Counted from the first letter of the stretch, positions 8,530-18,407 are shown. The stretch is DNA of 64,000 nt from Gilvimarinus xylanilyticus (GCF_024195295.1 NZ_JAMFTH010000001.1:1240001-1304000); one strand, 5' to 3'. Notes: generated by a model from the letters alone, not told the origin. Program-made: numbers and translations.

Positions 8530-10098
8530 ATGAATGATAGCTCTATCGCGTTAAACTTACTGGGCATTATTGCCGTTTTATTCACCGGTGCCATCATCGC
8601 CCTAATTATCACGGCGGTGGTGATGTATTTTATCGATGTCAATCAAAGCGCCCATACCATTCGCCGCAACTACCCGGTAATTGGCCGTTTTCGCTATTTA
8701 TTCGAGCACTTGGGGGAGTTTTTTCGCCAGTACTTTTTCGCCATGGACCGCGAAGAACTGCCCTTTAACCGCGCCGAACGGGCCTGGGTGTATCGCTCGG
8801 CCAAAAACGTGGATGCCAATGTCGCCTTCGGCTCGACCCGGGATTTATCCAAAACCGGCGAGGTAATGTTTTTAAACTCCGCCTTTCCCACCCTGGAAAA
8901 GGACGCCGCCCTGCCCTCAGAAGTGATTGTAGGCCCCTACTGCCGCAAGCCCTACACCACCAGCTCTATTTTTAACATCAGCGGCATGAGCTTTGGCGCC
9001 CTGTCCAAACCGGCGGTGCGGGCGCTATCGGCGGGCGCGGCCAAGGCGGGCTGCTGGCTCAATACCGGCGAAGGCGGCCTGTCGCCCTACCATTTAGAGG
9101 GCGGCGGCGATGTGGTATTCCAAATAGGCACCGCCAAATACGGGGTGCGCGACCACGAAGGCCACCTAAGCGATGAACGCCTAAAGCACCTGGGTGAGCA
9201 CGACCAAGTCAAGATGATTGAGCTTAAACTGAGCCAGGGCGCCAAACCGGGGAAAGGCGGTATTTTGCCCGGCGAGAAAGTCTCCGCCGAGATTGCGCAA
9301 ATTCGCGGCATCCCCGAGGGGCATGCATCCATCAGCCCCAATGGCCACCCGGACATTCGCTCGATCGACGACTTACTGGATATGATTGAGCATGTGCGCG
9401 AAGTCACCGGCAAGCCTGTGGGCTTTAAAGCGGTAATTGGCGACAAACAGTGGCTGCGCGACCTGGCCACCGCCATTAAAGGGCGCGGCATCGACCGGGC
9501 CCCGGACTTTATTACCATTGACAGCTGCGATGGCGGCACTGGCGCCGCGCCTCAACCGTTAATTGATTATGTGGGCCTGCCGCTCAAAGAAAGCCTTCCC
9601 TGGGTATGCGACCTGCTTAAACAGCACGGTTTAAAAGATCGCATTAAAGTGATTGCCTCGGGTAAGTTGGTCACGCCATCCAAAGTGGCCTGGGCACTGG
9701 CCTGCGGCGCCGATTTTACGGTCAGCGCGCGGGGCTTTATGTTCGCCTTAGGCTGTATTCAGGCCATGCAGTGCCACAAAAACACCTGCCCCACCGGTGT
9801 AACCACCCACGACCCCAAGCTACAGCGCGGCCTGGTGCCCGCCGACAAGGCCCAACGCGTGGCCCACTACCAGCGCAATATGACCTATGGGGTGGGACTG
9901 ATTGCCCACGCCTGCGGAGTGAGCGAGCCGCGCCTGTTGCGCCGCGAGCATGTCCATGTGGTAATGGCGACCGGATTATCGGCCCCTTTAAGTGAACTTC
10001 ACCCCGAACCTGTGACTCTGATAGACGATGAATCCGAGGTCCGCCCCGAGGGCCCCGACGTAGAAGTAAAAGAGGTAACCCATGATACGCACGCTTAA
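8530..10098 (+). CDS. FMN-binding glutamate synthase family protein
   Basis: A 522-residue protein with one N-terminal membrane helix (about residues 9-34) and a cytosolic domain like the FMN/3Fe-4S synthase domain of glutamate synthase (GltB). Recognisable segments are SGMSFGALSKPAVRALS, NTGEGGLSPYH, QIGTAKYGVR, KPGKGGILPGEKV, SCDGGTGAAPQPL and a Cys cluster (GCIQAMQCHKNTCPTGV) that would bind the iron-sulfur cluster. It lacks the N-terminal glutaminase domain. Such stand-alone synthase domains are widespread, but their electron donor and substrate are not established. Its stop overlaps the DUF3806 gene by 17 bases. Confidence 0.88.
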   Translation: MNDSSIALNLLGIIAVLFTGAIIALIITAVVMYFIDVNQSAHTIRRNYPVIGRFRYLFEHLGEFFRQYFFAMDREELPFNRAERAWVYRSAKNVDANVAFGSTRDLSKTGEVMFLNSAFPTLEKDAALPSEVIVGPYCRKPYTTSSIFNISGMSFGALSKPAVRALSAGAAKAGCWLNTGEGGLSPYHLEGGGDVVFQIGTAKYGVRDHEGHLSDERLKHLGEHDQVKMIELKLSQGAKPGKGGILPGEKVSAEIAQIRGIPEGHASISPNGHPDIRSIDDLLDMIEHVREVTGKPVGFKAVIGDKQWLRDLATAIKGRGIDRAPDFITIDSCDGGTGAAPQPLIDYVGLPLKESLPWVCDLLKQHGLKDRIKVIASGKLVTPSKVAWALACGADFTVSARGFMFALGCIQAMQCHKNTCPTGVTTHDPKLQRGLVPADKAQRVAHYQRNMTYGVGLIAHACGVSEPRLLRREHVHVVMATGLSAPLSELHPEPVTLIDDESEVRPEGPDVEVKEVTHDTHA

Positions 10099-10615
10099 AT
10101 GGCTTATTGTCGCAACCAGCCTGGTAGCGGGTTTAGCCCAGGCGCAAGAGCGCGACCCCAATGCCGTGACCATCAGCGACCTTAGCTGGACCGACGAAAG
10201 CTTTTTATCCACCCAGCGCGCCACCATAGATCGCCTGGCACGGGAAAAACTGGGCAGCCAGGTTCGCGGCAATAAAACCGATTTAAACACTTTACAGCGT
10301 ATTATCGATCGCGAACTGATCGATCAGGACGACGCCATTACCCAGCAAGCACTGGGCGTAGTGATGGGCGATTTAATGCTCAAAGATGAAAAAGAGTTGG
10401 AGTGGAAAGTCTACGAAGACAAACTGGGCCGCTCCCGCGCTCTGTGCGCAATGACGGTAGAAGAGTGTTTGTTCCCCGTCACCATGCTCTCGCGCCGCAT
10501 GCGCGTGGGGTTAAAGCCGGATGTAAAAAAAATCTACGTTGAGGCGCTGGAACTCATCGCCGAATCCCTGCCCGAGCTTCCCTATGGCGAGGTGCGGGAG
10601 TATAGAGCCTACTAA
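10082..10615 (+). CDS. periplasmic DUF3806-like protein
   Basis: A 177-residue protein with a clear signal peptide (MIRTLKWLIVATSLVAGLAQA, cleavage after AQA). The mature part has a conserved-looking core (LGVVMGDLMLKDEKELEWKVYEDKLGRSRAL) typical of DUF3806 proteins, whose function is unknown. It contains two cysteines close together (LCAMTVEEC) that could form a disulfide in the periplasm. The gene starts inside the end of the upstream FMN enzyme gene, which implies coupled translation, though the two products should be in different compartments. Confidence 0.7.
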   Translation: MIRTLKWLIVATSLVAGLAQAQERDPNAVTISDLSWTDESFLSTQRATIDRLAREKLGSQVRGNKTDLNTLQRIIDRELIDQDDAITQQALGVVMGDLMLKDEKELEWKVYEDKLGRSRALCAMTVEECLFPVTMLSRRMRVGLKPDVKKIYVEALELIAESLPELPYGEVREYRAY

Positions 10616-10796
10616 ACGGAATTTGTACTAGAGCAAATACGCTCGGACTGCGCCCTGTAATACCTTCGGGTCGCCCACTAATTGTCGTTACCGTTTATCG
10701 ATTAATAGGATACATCTTCGAAATAACGACTAAAAAGCAAACCCGGCTGACAGGTTAAGGGTAGGTAAGAAACCTTATGCTGAAAAAGATATTTTG

Positions 10797-11447
10797 TTAA
10801 CGCCGAATAAATTCTGCGTATATCTCGACCGCAACGTTATCCCCCACAGCGGGAATATATTTATCCATTGCAAAAGCAGAACGTTTGAAATGTAGTCTAG
10901 CCTCAAAACCCAAAATGTAATCACCATTCAAGCGGTTGGTGGTGGCGCCATTGATGGTAACACCGAGCTCGGCCGGTTGTCGTACCCCCCGAAACAACAA
11001 CTCCCCGGTAAAGATGAGGCGATTGCCACTCTGATTGGCGCGGCCTTTTGACTCAAAACGGGCTTCGGGGTAGCGCTCGGCGCACAACCAATCACAACTT
11101 TTTAGGGTTTCAGCAAAATCCGGCCGATTCACATCCAGCGAATCTATATTCACACTGGCGTGAATAGCGCTTGCGGCCGAATCGTCGGGACGATAATCAA
11201 GCTCCGCACGCGCGCGATTAAAACGCCCCACAAACTGGGACACACCCAGGTGCGATACTTTAAAGAGAACGGTGGTGTGATGGGGATCAAGAGTGTAGTT
11301 ACCCGGCTCTAAGGCTGTTAAGTCGGTCTCTACACTCCCCGACAGCAGTGCCCCACAGCCACTTAAAAGCTGCGAAACGAAGAAAAGAATAACGCACGCC
11401 CGCGCGTTATTCCCACTCAATGGTCGCGGGCGGTTTACTGGACACAT
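10797..11447 (-). CDS. YceI-family lipoprotein
   Basis: A 216-residue protein. A hydrophobic stretch ending in the lipobox LLSGC predicts lipid attachment at Cys31. The rest matches the YceI lipocalin-like fold, which binds polyisoprenoid-type lipids: [18 protein letters not shown] at the start, [14 protein letters not shown], and [23 protein letters not shown] at the end. Homologues are periplasmic or secreted; membrane anchoring is a variation. The ATG at 11447 overlaps guaA by 41 bases. A TTG at 11420 gives a shorter, more typical signal peptide and is a real alternative. Neither has a clear ribosome binding site. Confidence 0.85.
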   Translation of the reverse strand: MCPVNRPRPLSGNNARACVILFFVSQLLSGCGALLSGSVETDLTALEPGNYTLDPHHTTVLFKVSHLGVSQFVGRFNRARAELDYRPDDSAASAIHASVNIDSLDVNRPDFAETLKSCDWLCAERYPEARFESKGRANQSGNRLIFTGELLFRGVRQPAELGVTINGATTNRLNGDYILGFEARLHFKRSAFAMDKYIPAVGDNVAVEIYAEFIRR

Positions 11448-12984
11448 CGTAGGTTACCCGGGATACCCCGGAGATTTCGTTGATAATACGGTTGGAGACT
11501 TTCTCGAGAAGCTCGTAGGGCAAGTGTGCCCAGCGGGCGGTCATAAAGTCGATGGTTTCCACCGCACGCAGGGCGATCACCCACTCGTAGCGGCGACCAT
11601 CGCCCACCACGCCCACAGATTTAACCGGTAAGAAAACCGCAAAGGCCTGGCTGGTTTTGTGATACCAGTCGGCGTTGTGGAGCTCTTCAATAAAAATGGC
11701 GTCGGCTTCGCGCAGAATATCGGCGTACTCTTTTTTGACTTCACCCAATATACGCACGCCCAAGCCCGGCCCGGGAAAGGGATGGCGATACACCATGTCA
11801 TAAGGTAAGCCCAACTCCAGGCCAATGGCCCGCACTTCGTCTTTAAACAGTTCGCGCAACGGCTCTACCAGTTCAAGCTTCATATCCTCGGGCAAACCGC
11901 CGACATTATGGTGCGATTTAATCACATGAGCTTTACCGGTTTTGGCTGCGGCGGATTCAATCACGTCCGGGTAAATGGTGCCCTGGGCCAACCAATTAAC
12001 GTCTTTAATATTGGCGGCTTCTTCGTCAAACACTTCAATAAACGTATTACCGATAATTTTGCGCTTGCGCTCGGGGTCGTCTTCGTCTTTCAAGCGCCCC
12101 AAAAACAAATCTTCTTTGTCAGCACGGATGACATTAACGCCCATATTTTTGGCGAACATATCCATAACCTGATCGCCTTCGGCTTTGCGCAGCAGACCAT
12201 TGTCGACAAACACACAGGTGAGCTGGTCGCCGATGGCTTTGTGCAGCAACGCCGCGACCACCGAAGAATCTACCCCGCCGGATAGCCCCAGTAACACTTT
12301 ATCTGTGCCCACCTGCTCGCGCACCTTGACTATGGCATCGTCAACGATATTGGCGGGCGTCCAAAGGGCTTCGCAGCCACAAAGCTTGAGGACAAAGTGT
12401 TCGAATATGCGCTTGCCCTGCAGGGTATGAGTGACCTCGGGGTGGAACTGCAAACCGTAAAATTCTTTTTCTTCACAGTGCATCGCCGCAATCGGGCAGG
12501 ACGGCGTTGAGGCCATAACCTTAAAACCCTCGGGCAGCGTAACCACCTTATCACCATGGCTCATCCAAACATCCATAAGGGCGCTGCCGTCAGCATCCAC
12601 ATGATCTTTAATGTCATGCAACAAAGGGCCGGCATCTTCGACTTTTACCTGGGCGTAGCCAAATTCTTGCACCGCCGACCCCTGCACCGCACCACCAAGT
12701 TGCTCGGCCATGGTTTGCATGCCATAGCAGATACCCAATACCGGTACACCCAGGTTAAAAACTACCTCGGGCGCGCGAGGGGAGTTTTCTAAGGTAACCG
12801 ATTCCGGGCCACCCGCCAGGATAATACCGCTGGGATCAAATTCGCGGATTTCCTCTTCACTCATATCGAATGCGCGGATAATAGAGTAGACGCCTACTTC
12901 GCGCACCCGGCGAGCGATAAGCTGGGTGTACTGCGAGCCAAAATCGAGAATCAGAATGCGCTGAGCGTGAATGTCCTGAGTCAT
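11407..12984 (-). CDS. guaA: GMP synthase (glutamine-hydrolysing)
   Basis: A 525-residue enzyme that converts XMP, ATP and glutamine to GMP, the last step of guanine nucleotide synthesis. The class I glutamine amidotransferase domain (about 1-200) shows the catalytic Cys in GICYG and the His/Glu of FHPEV. The ATP-pyrophosphatase domain has the P-loop LSGGVDSS. The dimerisation domain ends in the conserved KPPATIEWE. Length is normal. It lies 80 bases downstream of guaB, with a hairpin terminator between them that probably tunes readthrough. Confidence 0.98.
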   Translation of the reverse strand: MTQDIHAQRILILDFGSQYTQLIARRVREVGVYSIIRAFDMSEEEIREFDPSGIILAGGPESVTLENSPRAPEVVFNLGVPVLGICYGMQTMAEQLGGAVQGSAVQEFGYAQVKVEDAGPLLHDIKDHVDADGSALMDVWMSHGDKVVTLPEGFKVMASTPSCPIAAMHCEEKEFYGLQFHPEVTHTLQGKRIFEHFVLKLCGCEALWTPANIVDDAIVKVREQVGTDKVLLGLSGGVDSSVVAALLHKAIGDQLTCVFVDNGLLRKAEGDQVMDMFAKNMGVNVIRADKEDLFLGRLKDEDDPERKRKIIGNTFIEVFDEEAANIKDVNWLAQGTIYPDVIESAAAKTGKAHVIKSHHNVGGLPEDMKLELVEPLRELFKDEVRAIGLELGLPYDMVYRHPFPGPGLGVRILGEVKKEYADILREADAIFIEELHNADWYHKTSQAFAVFLPVKSVGVVGDGRRYEWVIALRAVETIDFMTARWAHLPYELLEKVSNRIINEISGVSRVTYDVSSKPPATIEWE

Positions 12985-13011
12985 GGGTGTTCCATTGCTA
13001 GTGTGAAAATG

Positions 13012-13038
13012 AAAAACCCCTGCAGGTGAATACAGGGG
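13012..13038 (-). terminator. hairpin terminator/attenuator between guaB and guaA
   Basis: Read on the minus strand, CCCCTG...CAGGGG (arms 13033-13038 and 13017-13022) is followed directly by TTTTTC. This looks like an intrinsic terminator after guaB. Because guaA follows in the same direction without an obvious separate promoter, it may be a partial terminator. Confidence 0.75.
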
Positions 13039-13064
13039 TTATCTGTGCAGAATAAGTAACGCGA

Positions 13065-14540
13065 TTAGCGTCCGCTTACGGGATAGTTGGGAGCCTCTTT
13101 GGTGATCTGTACATCGTGTACATGGCTCTCACCCATACCGGCCGAGGTGACCCGAACAAACTTGGGCTGAGTGCGCATTTCTTCCACGGTGCGACTACCG
13201 GTATAACCCATCGCCGAACGTAAGCCGCCCATTAGCTGATGCACAATAGCGGTCAGTGGACCTTTGTAAGGAACACGCCCTTCAATACCTTCGGGCACCA
13301 GCTTTTCTGCGCCTTCGCTGGCATCTTGAAAGTAACGGTCGGAGGAACCCTGAGTTTGCGACATGGCACCCAGCGAGCCCATACCGCGATACGCTTTATA
13401 AGTGCGGCCCTGATACAGCTCGACCTCGCCCGGCGCTTCTTCGGTACCGGCGAACATTGAGCCCATCATCACGCAGTCGGCGCCAGCAACGATCGCTTTG
13501 GCCAGGTCACCGCTAAAACGAACACCGCCGTCGGCGATAACCGGTACATCGGTACCTTTTAGGGCCTCAACGACATTGGCAATCGCGGAGATTTGCGGCA
13601 CGCCGACACCACTGACAATACGGGTGGTACAGATAGAGCCCGGACCAATGCCCACTTTAACCGCATCGGCGCCCGCCTCGGCCAAGGCTACAGCGGCTTC
13701 GGCGGTGGCGATATTGCCGCCTACCACCTGTACTTCGGGAAATTGCTGTTTAATTGAGCGAACCCGGTCAAGCACATTCTTGGAGTGACCGTGAGCGGTG
13801 TCCACCACCAGAACGTCAACCCCGGCCTCAACCAGGGCTTTAACGCGATCGTCGGTATCGGCGCTGGTTCCTACGCTGGCGCCCACTCGCAAGCGACCTT
13901 CGGGGTCTTTGCTGGCACTGGGGTATTTTTCGGCTTTGTTGATATCCTTCACGGTGATCATGCCGCGCAGTTCAAACTGCTCGTTTACCACCAGCACTTT
14001 TTCAATACGGTGTTTGTGCAAGAGTGCGCGAATTTCATCGGCGCCTGTGCCCTCCAAAGTGGTCACCAGCTTTTCTTTGGGGGTCATGATGCTGGAGACT
14101 TTGGCCTCTTTATTGGCCTCAAAGCGCACATCGCGGCGAGTAACGATACCCACCAGGTTGCCGTTTTCTAACACCGGCACACCGGAAATATTATGGGCTT
14201 TGGTGAGCGCCAGCAGTTCGTTGATGCTGGCACTGGACTCGATGGTGATAGGATCTTTGACCACCCCGGCTTCGTATTTTTTCACCGCCCGGACTTGCTG
14301 GGCCTGCTTCTCAATGGACATGCTTTTGTGAATAATACCGATGCCGCCTTCCTGGGCAATGGCAACCGCAAGACGCGCTTCAGTGACGGTGTCCATTGCC
14401 GATGAGATCAGGGGAATGTTTAAAGCGATACCGCGAGTCAGGCGGGTCTTGAGCGACACATCTTTCGGCGTCACCTCGGAATACCCGGGCACCAGCAAAA
14501 CATCGTCAAATGTGAGTGCTTCTTCTGCGATTCGCAACAT
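13065..14540 (-). CDS. guaB: inosine-5'-monophosphate dehydrogenase
   Basis: A 491-residue enzyme oxidising IMP to XMP with NAD+, the committed step toward GMP. The TIM barrel opens with [15 protein letters not shown] and is split by a Bateman module of two CBS domains (about residues 95-205), where nucleotides regulate activity. The catalytic loop [11 protein letters not shown] contains the active-site Cys. The flap has the RYFQ-type segment (SDRYFQ) and YKGPL. Length is typical. The promoter region carries two palindromes sharing AAGCGC, described separately. Confidence 0.98.
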   Translation of the reverse strand: MLRIAEEALTFDDVLLVPGYSEVTPKDVSLKTRLTRGIALNIPLISSAMDTVTEARLAVAIAQEGGIGIIHKSMSIEKQAQQVRAVKKYEAGVVKDPITIESSASINELLALTKAHNISGVPVLENGNLVGIVTRRDVRFEANKEAKVSSIMTPKEKLVTTLEGTGADEIRALLHKHRIEKVLVVNEQFELRGMITVKDINKAEKYPSASKDPEGRLRVGASVGTSADTDDRVKALVEAGVDVLVVDTAHGHSKNVLDRVRSIKQQFPEVQVVGGNIATAEAAVALAEAGADAVKVGIGPGSICTTRIVSGVGVPQISAIANVVEALKGTDVPVIADGGVRFSGDLAKAIVAGADCVMMGSMFAGTEEAPGEVELYQGRTYKAYRGMGSLGAMSQTQGSSDRYFQDASEGAEKLVPEGIEGRVPYKGPLTAIVHQLMGGLRSAMGYTGSRTVEEMRTQPKFVRVTSAGMGESHVHDVQITKEAPNYPVSGR

Positions 14541-14552
14541 AGCTATCCAACC

Positions 14553-14609
14553 TTCGCGCTTGGGAAAAATAAGCGCGAAATTATACCTTACAGTAAGCGC
14601 TTAGGTAAA
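14553..14609 (-). promoter_or_regulatory. guaB promoter with two palindromes
   Basis: On the minus strand a TTTACC (14604-14609) is 18 bases from a perfect TATAAT (14580-14585). The spacer holds the perfect palindrome TAAGCGCTTA (14594-14603). Just after the -10, TTCGCGCTT (14553-14561) and AAGCGCGAA (14571-14579) form a perfect nine-base inverted repeat with a nine-base loop. Both share the core AAGCGC, which suggests operator sites for one regulator. Confidence 0.6.
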
Positions 14610-14706
14610 CCAGTTTTCACCTTGTCGCAAAACGGTAACCTGCTGAAATTCTTTTAATTTTGCCTGTCATTACCAGCGCGCAACAACCGCTTGCAAAACC
14701 CTCTGG

Positions 14707-14712
14707 TACAAT
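14707..14712 (+). promoter_or_regulatory. probable -10 box of xseA
   Basis: TACAAT lies six bases before the xseA ATG, in the context GGTACAATGGCGCC, which resembles other -10 regions in this window. No matching -35 and no ribosome binding site are evident. If used, transcription would start at or next to the ATG. Confidence 0.4.
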
Positions 14713-14718
14713 GGCGCC

Positions 14719-16074
14719 ATGAACCCACTAAACCCTACCGAGATTCCCGCCGAACGCGAAATTTTGAGCGTATCGCGCCTTAACTGGATCAGCCGCCAAT
14801 TGCTGGAAACACACCTGCCCCTTATTTGGGTGGAAGGCGAAATATCCAACCTGGCCAAACCCAGCTCGGGGCATTGGTACTTCACGTTAAAAGACGATAA
14901 AGCCCAGGTGCGCTGCGCCATGTTTCGCGGCCGCAACCAACAGGTACGCTTTCCAGTGCAAAACGGCCAGCAGGTGCTCTTACGCGCCCGAGTGAGTATT
15001 TACGAGGGGCGCGGCGACTACCAGCTGATTGCCGAACACCTGGAAGAAGCCGGCTTGGGCGCTCTGCAAAGGGCCTTCGAAACATTAAAAAACCAACTGG
15101 CCAGCGAAGGGCTTTTCGCCCCCGAGCGCAAGCAACCCTTGCCCGCAGCGCCCCAGCATATTGGCGTGATCACCTCGCCCAGCGGCGCGGCGGTGCGCGA
15201 CGTACTCTCGGTCATCAAACGGCGCTACCCCACCCAAAAAGTGACCGTCATCCCGGTGCCCGTCCAGGGCGTCCAGGCGGCCCCGGAAATCATTCGAGCC
15301 TTAGACTTGGCGGTGCGAGCCGGGGGCATAGACCTGTTAATCATCACCCGCGGAGGCGGTTCGATTGAGGATTTGTGGGCGTTTAATGATGAAGCCCTGG
15401 CGCGAAAAGTTGCCGCCTGTCCGATTGCAACAATCAGCGCAGTAGGCCACGAAACCGATTTTACCATTGCCGACTTTGTCGCCGACGTGCGCGCCCCCAC
15501 CCCCTCGGCGGCAGCGGAAATTGCAGTCCCCGATATCCGCGAGCATTTGAGTGCCCTTAAACAGCGCGAGCTGGCATTGGGCAAAGCCATAGCCGGACAA
15601 CTCAAACAGCAGCACACCCGGCTGGAGGCCCTGCAAAAACGTCTGCGCCACCCGGGCGAAGCGCTGCGGCACCAGGCGCAGCGCCTGGACCAACTGGAAA
15701 TACGCCTGACCCGCAGCGCGCAACAGCGGCTTAATCAAGCTTCGCAAACGCTGGATACCCTCAAACGCCGGCAGCAAGCTCAGCACCCGCAAGCGCGCCT
15801 GACCCAGGCGAGCAAACAATTGCAATCGCTTAGCCACCACCTTCAACACAGCATGAACACCCGACTCAAAAACTATCGCCAGCAGCTGCACGAAAAAGCC
15901 CGCGTACTCGATAGTGTCAGCCCCTTGGCGACCCTTGATAGGGGCTTTGCCGTAGTGCGCGACGATCGGGGCCAGGTGGTTCGCCAAAGCGGCGAGCTCA
16001 GCCCTGGGCAAAAGTTAACCACCAAGCTGGGACGCGGTGAATTTCAAAGTGAGGTGATTGCAACCTCCGAGTAA
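14719..16074 (+). CDS. xseA: exodeoxyribonuclease VII large subunit
   Basis: A 451-residue subunit that acts with XseB to degrade single-stranded DNA from both ends. The N-terminal OB-fold (about 15-110) includes LIWVEGEISNLAKPSSGHWY and FTLKDDKAQVRCAMFRGRN. The catalytic domain contains IGVITSPSGAAVRDVLSVI, GGGSIEDLWAFNDE and SAVGHETDFTIADFVAD with APTPSAAAE. A long coiled coil (about 280-400) precedes the end (SPLATLDRGFAVV). The ATG at 14719 has no visible Shine-Dalgarno sequence. It is divergent from guaB, a common arrangement in this group. Confidence 0.97.
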   Translation: MNPLNPTEIPAEREILSVSRLNWISRQLLETHLPLIWVEGEISNLAKPSSGHWYFTLKDDKAQVRCAMFRGRNQQVRFPVQNGQQVLLRARVSIYEGRGDYQLIAEHLEEAGLGALQRAFETLKNQLASEGLFAPERKQPLPAAPQHIGVITSPSGAAVRDVLSVIKRRYPTQKVTVIPVPVQGVQAAPEIIRALDLAVRAGGIDLLIITRGGGSIEDLWAFNDEALARKVAACPIATISAVGHETDFTIADFVADVRAPTPSAAAEIAVPDIREHLSALKQRELALGKAIAGQLKQQHTRLEALQKRLRHPGEALRHQAQRLDQLEIRLTRSAQQRLNQASQTLDTLKRRQQAQHPQARLTQASKQLQSLSHHLQHSMNTRLKNYRQQLHEKARVLDSVSPLATLDRGFAVVRDDRGQVVRQSGELSPGQKLTTKLGRGEFQSEVIATSE

Positions 16075-16091
16075 TGCCATTATATTGATCC

Positions 16092-16193
16092 CACTTGTCG
16101 GGGCGCCTTGATCATATTGTTGATACGAAGGCTGAGATCGGTACGGCCGAACCCGTGGAACCTGAACAGGCTGATACCTGCGGAGGGAACAAG
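16092..16193 (+). ncRNA. TPP riboswitch (thi box)
   Basis: The aptamer shows the conserved thi-box blocks in order: GTCGGGGCGCC, GGCTGAGATC, CGAACCCGTGGAACCTGA, ACAGGCTGATACCTGCG and AGGGAACAAG. It binds thiamine pyrophosphate and sits 18 bases after xseA, directly upstream of thiO-thiS-thiG, which it should repress when TPP is plentiful. Confidence 0.95.
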
Positions 16194-16227
16194 TAGCGCC
16201 CTCGCGGGCGTCCTCCCGCCGCCATTC

Positions 16228-16246
16228 AGCCTCTGCGCACGAGGCT
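16228..16246 (+). promoter_or_regulatory. hairpin sequestering the thiO ribosome binding site
   Basis: AGCCTC (16228-16233) pairs perfectly with GAGGCT (16241-16246). The right arm contains GAGG, the only Shine-Dalgarno-like sequence before the TTG start of thiO at 16250. Competing G/C-rich hairpins lie between this and the aptamer. This suggests translational control by the TPP riboswitch. Only TTTT follows, so a terminator is less likely. Confidence 0.6.
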
Positions 16247-16249
16247 ATT

Positions 16250-17395
16250 TTGAACCCAACATTTTCCCCTTTGCTACCTGCTGATTCAGGCGCACATATT
16301 GGCATCGCGGGCGCCGGTCTGCTAGGGCAACTGCTGGCGTGGCAATTGAGCATGAAAGGTTTTCAGGTCAGCTTGTTCGACGCGGCCTCTGCCTCATCTC
16401 CCAATAGCGCGGCGCACACCGCTGCGGGCATGTTGGCCCCCATAAGCGAGGCGGCCGTGGCCGGCCCCGAAGTCTATACCATGGGGCTTTATGGCCTTAA
16501 ACGCTGGCAAACGTGGCTCGGTCAGTTAGGCCCCCAGGCCTCTCAGTGCTTTCATCGCCAAGGTAGTCTACTGGTGGCTCACCCACAGGACGAATGCGAG
16601 CTACAGCAATTTCTGGCCGATACCCGTTGCTTGAACAACGAACCCGATTGCGCCATTAACTCTTTAAACCAAGCGCAGTTACAGCAGCTGGAACCAGACC
16701 TAAGCCAGCAGTTCCGTTCGGGCCTGCTTCTGGAGCCCGAGGGACACCTGGATAACCGGGAAATACTGGAATATCTGCGCCAGGTATTACAGTCGAACAA
16801 AGTGGCCTACCACGAACAGACGCCGGTCGAGGTGGCCCCCTACACCCTTAAAGCTATCAACACCGCGCAACAATGGCGGTTTGACTTGGTAATCGACTGC
16901 CGCGGCGCCGGAGCCCGCCACAGCAATAGGGGCCTGCGCGGGGTGCGCGGAGAAACCTTGCACCTGCAAACGACCGAAGTTCATTTTATTCGTCCGGTGC
17001 GCCTGATGCATCCGCGCTACCAGCTGTACGTGGTGCCCAAACCCGATCATCGCTTTGTGATCGGCGCCACCCAAATTGAGAGTGAAGACACCTCACCGAT
17101 TTCTGTACAGTCGAGTCTCGAGCTGTCCAGCGCCGTTTATACCCTCGCGCCAGCCTTTGCCGAGGCGAGAATTTTGGAAGCGGGGGTCAACCTGCGCCCT
17201 GCGTTTTCCGACAATTTACCCCAATGCTTTTCACGGCCGGGGCTCTTGACCGCCAATGGCCTGTTCCGGCACGGTTACCTTTTGGCGCCCGCCTTTGTCG
17301 ATCATTTATTGGCACAAATCAGCCAGAGTGCGCCATCGCCATTCGCTTCTTATTTACCCACACATCACCATTACGACGAGCCAGTGTATGAGTAA
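16250..17395 (+). CDS. thiO: glycine oxidase ThiO
   Basis: A 381-residue FAD-dependent amine oxidase that turns glycine into the imine needed for the thiamine thiazole ring under aerobic conditions. The dinucleotide-binding motif is IGIAGAGLLGQLLA near residue 22. HTAAGMLAPISEA and the C-terminal GLFRHGYLLAPA are typical of the DAO/ThiO family. The start is a TTG at 16250 preceded by GAGG; no ATG or GTG gives a complete FAD motif. The gene overlaps thiS by eight bases and is downstream of the TPP riboswitch. Confidence 0.93.
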   Translation: MNPTFSPLLPADSGAHIGIAGAGLLGQLLAWQLSMKGFQVSLFDAASASSPNSAAHTAAGMLAPISEAAVAGPEVYTMGLYGLKRWQTWLGQLGPQASQCFHRQGSLLVAHPQDECELQQFLADTRCLNNEPDCAINSLNQAQLQQLEPDLSQQFRSGLLLEPEGHLDNREILEYLRQVLQSNKVAYHEQTPVEVAPYTLKAINTAQQWRFDLVIDCRGAGARHSNRGLRGVRGETLHLQTTEVHFIRPVRLMHPRYQLYVVPKPDHRFVIGATQIESEDTSPISVQSSLELSSAVYTLAPAFAEARILEAGVNLRPAFSDNLPQCFSRPGLLTANGLFRHGYLLAPAFVDHLLAQISQSAPSPFASYLPTHHHYDEPVYE

Positions 17396-17612
17396 TCGCA
17401 CGATCGAAGTTTTTTTAAACTCAGAACTCCACGAACTGAACCAGGGCACCGATCTCGCCAGTGCCGCCCAACGTTGGCGTGAGCAAAACCTGATTCCAGA
17501 ACAATTCGCCGCCGCCATCAACGGCGAGTTTGTGCCCCGCTCGGCTTACGCAACCACCCTACTGGGAAGCGGTGATCTAGTGGATATCGTCGCGCCGGTG
17601 GGAGGGGGTTAG
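17388..17612 (+). CDS. thiS: sulfur carrier protein ThiS
   Basis: A 74-residue ubiquitin-like protein that carries sulfur as a C-terminal thiocarboxylate to ThiG. It ends in VAPVGGG, giving the required terminal Gly-Gly. The ATG at 17388 overlaps the end of thiO (ATGAGTAA), and the stop is one base from the thiG start. The same frame is open further upstream inside thiO, but that extension is not coding. No thiF is present here, so adenylation of ThiS must come from a gene elsewhere. Confidence 0.95.
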   Translation: MSNRTIEVFLNSELHELNQGTDLASAAQRWREQNLIPEQFAAAINGEFVPRSAYATTLLGSGDLVDIVAPVGGG

Positions 17613-17613
17613 T

Positions 17614-18405
17614 ATGAACAACGACCCATTAACCCTATACGGACAGAGTTTTAACAGCCGCTTTTTGTTAGGCACGGCCCTTTATGAGTCGCCCCAGCAA
17701 ATGCTGGACAGCGTCGCGGCGGCGCGGGCCGACATAGTCACCCTGGGGCTGCGCCGGCAAAACCCGGCCAGAGGCGACGGCGAACGGTTTTGGCAACATA
17801 TTCGCGAGACGGGCTGCACTCTGTTGCCCAACACCGCAGGTTGCAAATCGGTAAAAGAAGCCGTGAATCTGGCGCTTATGTCGCGGGAAATATTTGCCAC
17901 CGACTGGATCAAACTGGAAGTGATCGGCGACGACTACAACCTGCAACCCGACCCTTTCGCGCTGCTAGAAGCAACCCGCGAGCTGATTGCGCAAGACTTT
18001 AAGGTCTTGCCCTACTGCACCGATGATTTAATCCTGTGCCAAAAACTAGTCGAGGCGGGCTGCGAGGTGTTAATGCCCTGGGGGGCGCCCATCGGCACCG
18101 GACGCGGGCTGCTTAATCGCTATGCCTTGCGAACATTGCGTCAGCGTTTTGACTGCCCATTAATTGTTGATGCGGGCTTGGGGGCGCCGTCACAGGCGGC
18201 TGAAGCCATGGAGATGGGATATGACGCAGTGCTGCTTAATACCGCCGTCGCCAAAGCGCAAAATCCTCCGCTGATGGCCCGTGCCTTTGCCGGTGCCATC
18301 GACGCTGGGCGCGATGCTTACTTGAGCGGTCTGATGCAGACCCGACAAACGGCTAGCCCCAGCACGCCCACCATAGGCCAACCTTTTTGGCATCAGACGA
18401 GTTAG
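17614..18405 (+). CDS. thiG: thiazole synthase ThiG
   Basis: A 263-residue TIM-barrel enzyme that condenses deoxyxylulose phosphate, dehydroglycine and ThiS thiocarboxylate into the thiazole of thiamine. The Schiff-base lysine lies in LLPNTAGCK (about residue 76). The phosphate-binding loops are seen in [12 protein letters not shown] and [29 protein letters not shown]. Length is normal. It is the last gene of the thiO-thiS-thiG operon; heptamer repeats lie directly after it. Confidence 0.97.
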   Translation: MNNDPLTLYGQSFNSRFLLGTALYESPQQMLDSVAAARADIVTLGLRRQNPARGDGERFWQHIRETGCTLLPNTAGCKSVKEAVNLALMSREIFATDWIKLEVIGDDYNLQPDPFALLEATRELIAQDFKVLPYCTDDLILCQKLVEAGCEVLMPWGAPIGTGRGLLNRYALRTLRQRFDCPLIVDAGLGAPSQAAEAMEMGYDAVLLNTAVAKAQNPPLMARAFAGAIDAGRDAYLSGLMQTRQTASPSTPTIGQPFWHQTS

Positions 18406-18407
18406 AT

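Noticed and set aside
17256-17387. N-terminal extension of thiS by 44 codons
   Set aside because: It lies inside thiO in another frame and has no similarity to ThiS; the ATG at 17388 overlaps the thiO stop as expected.
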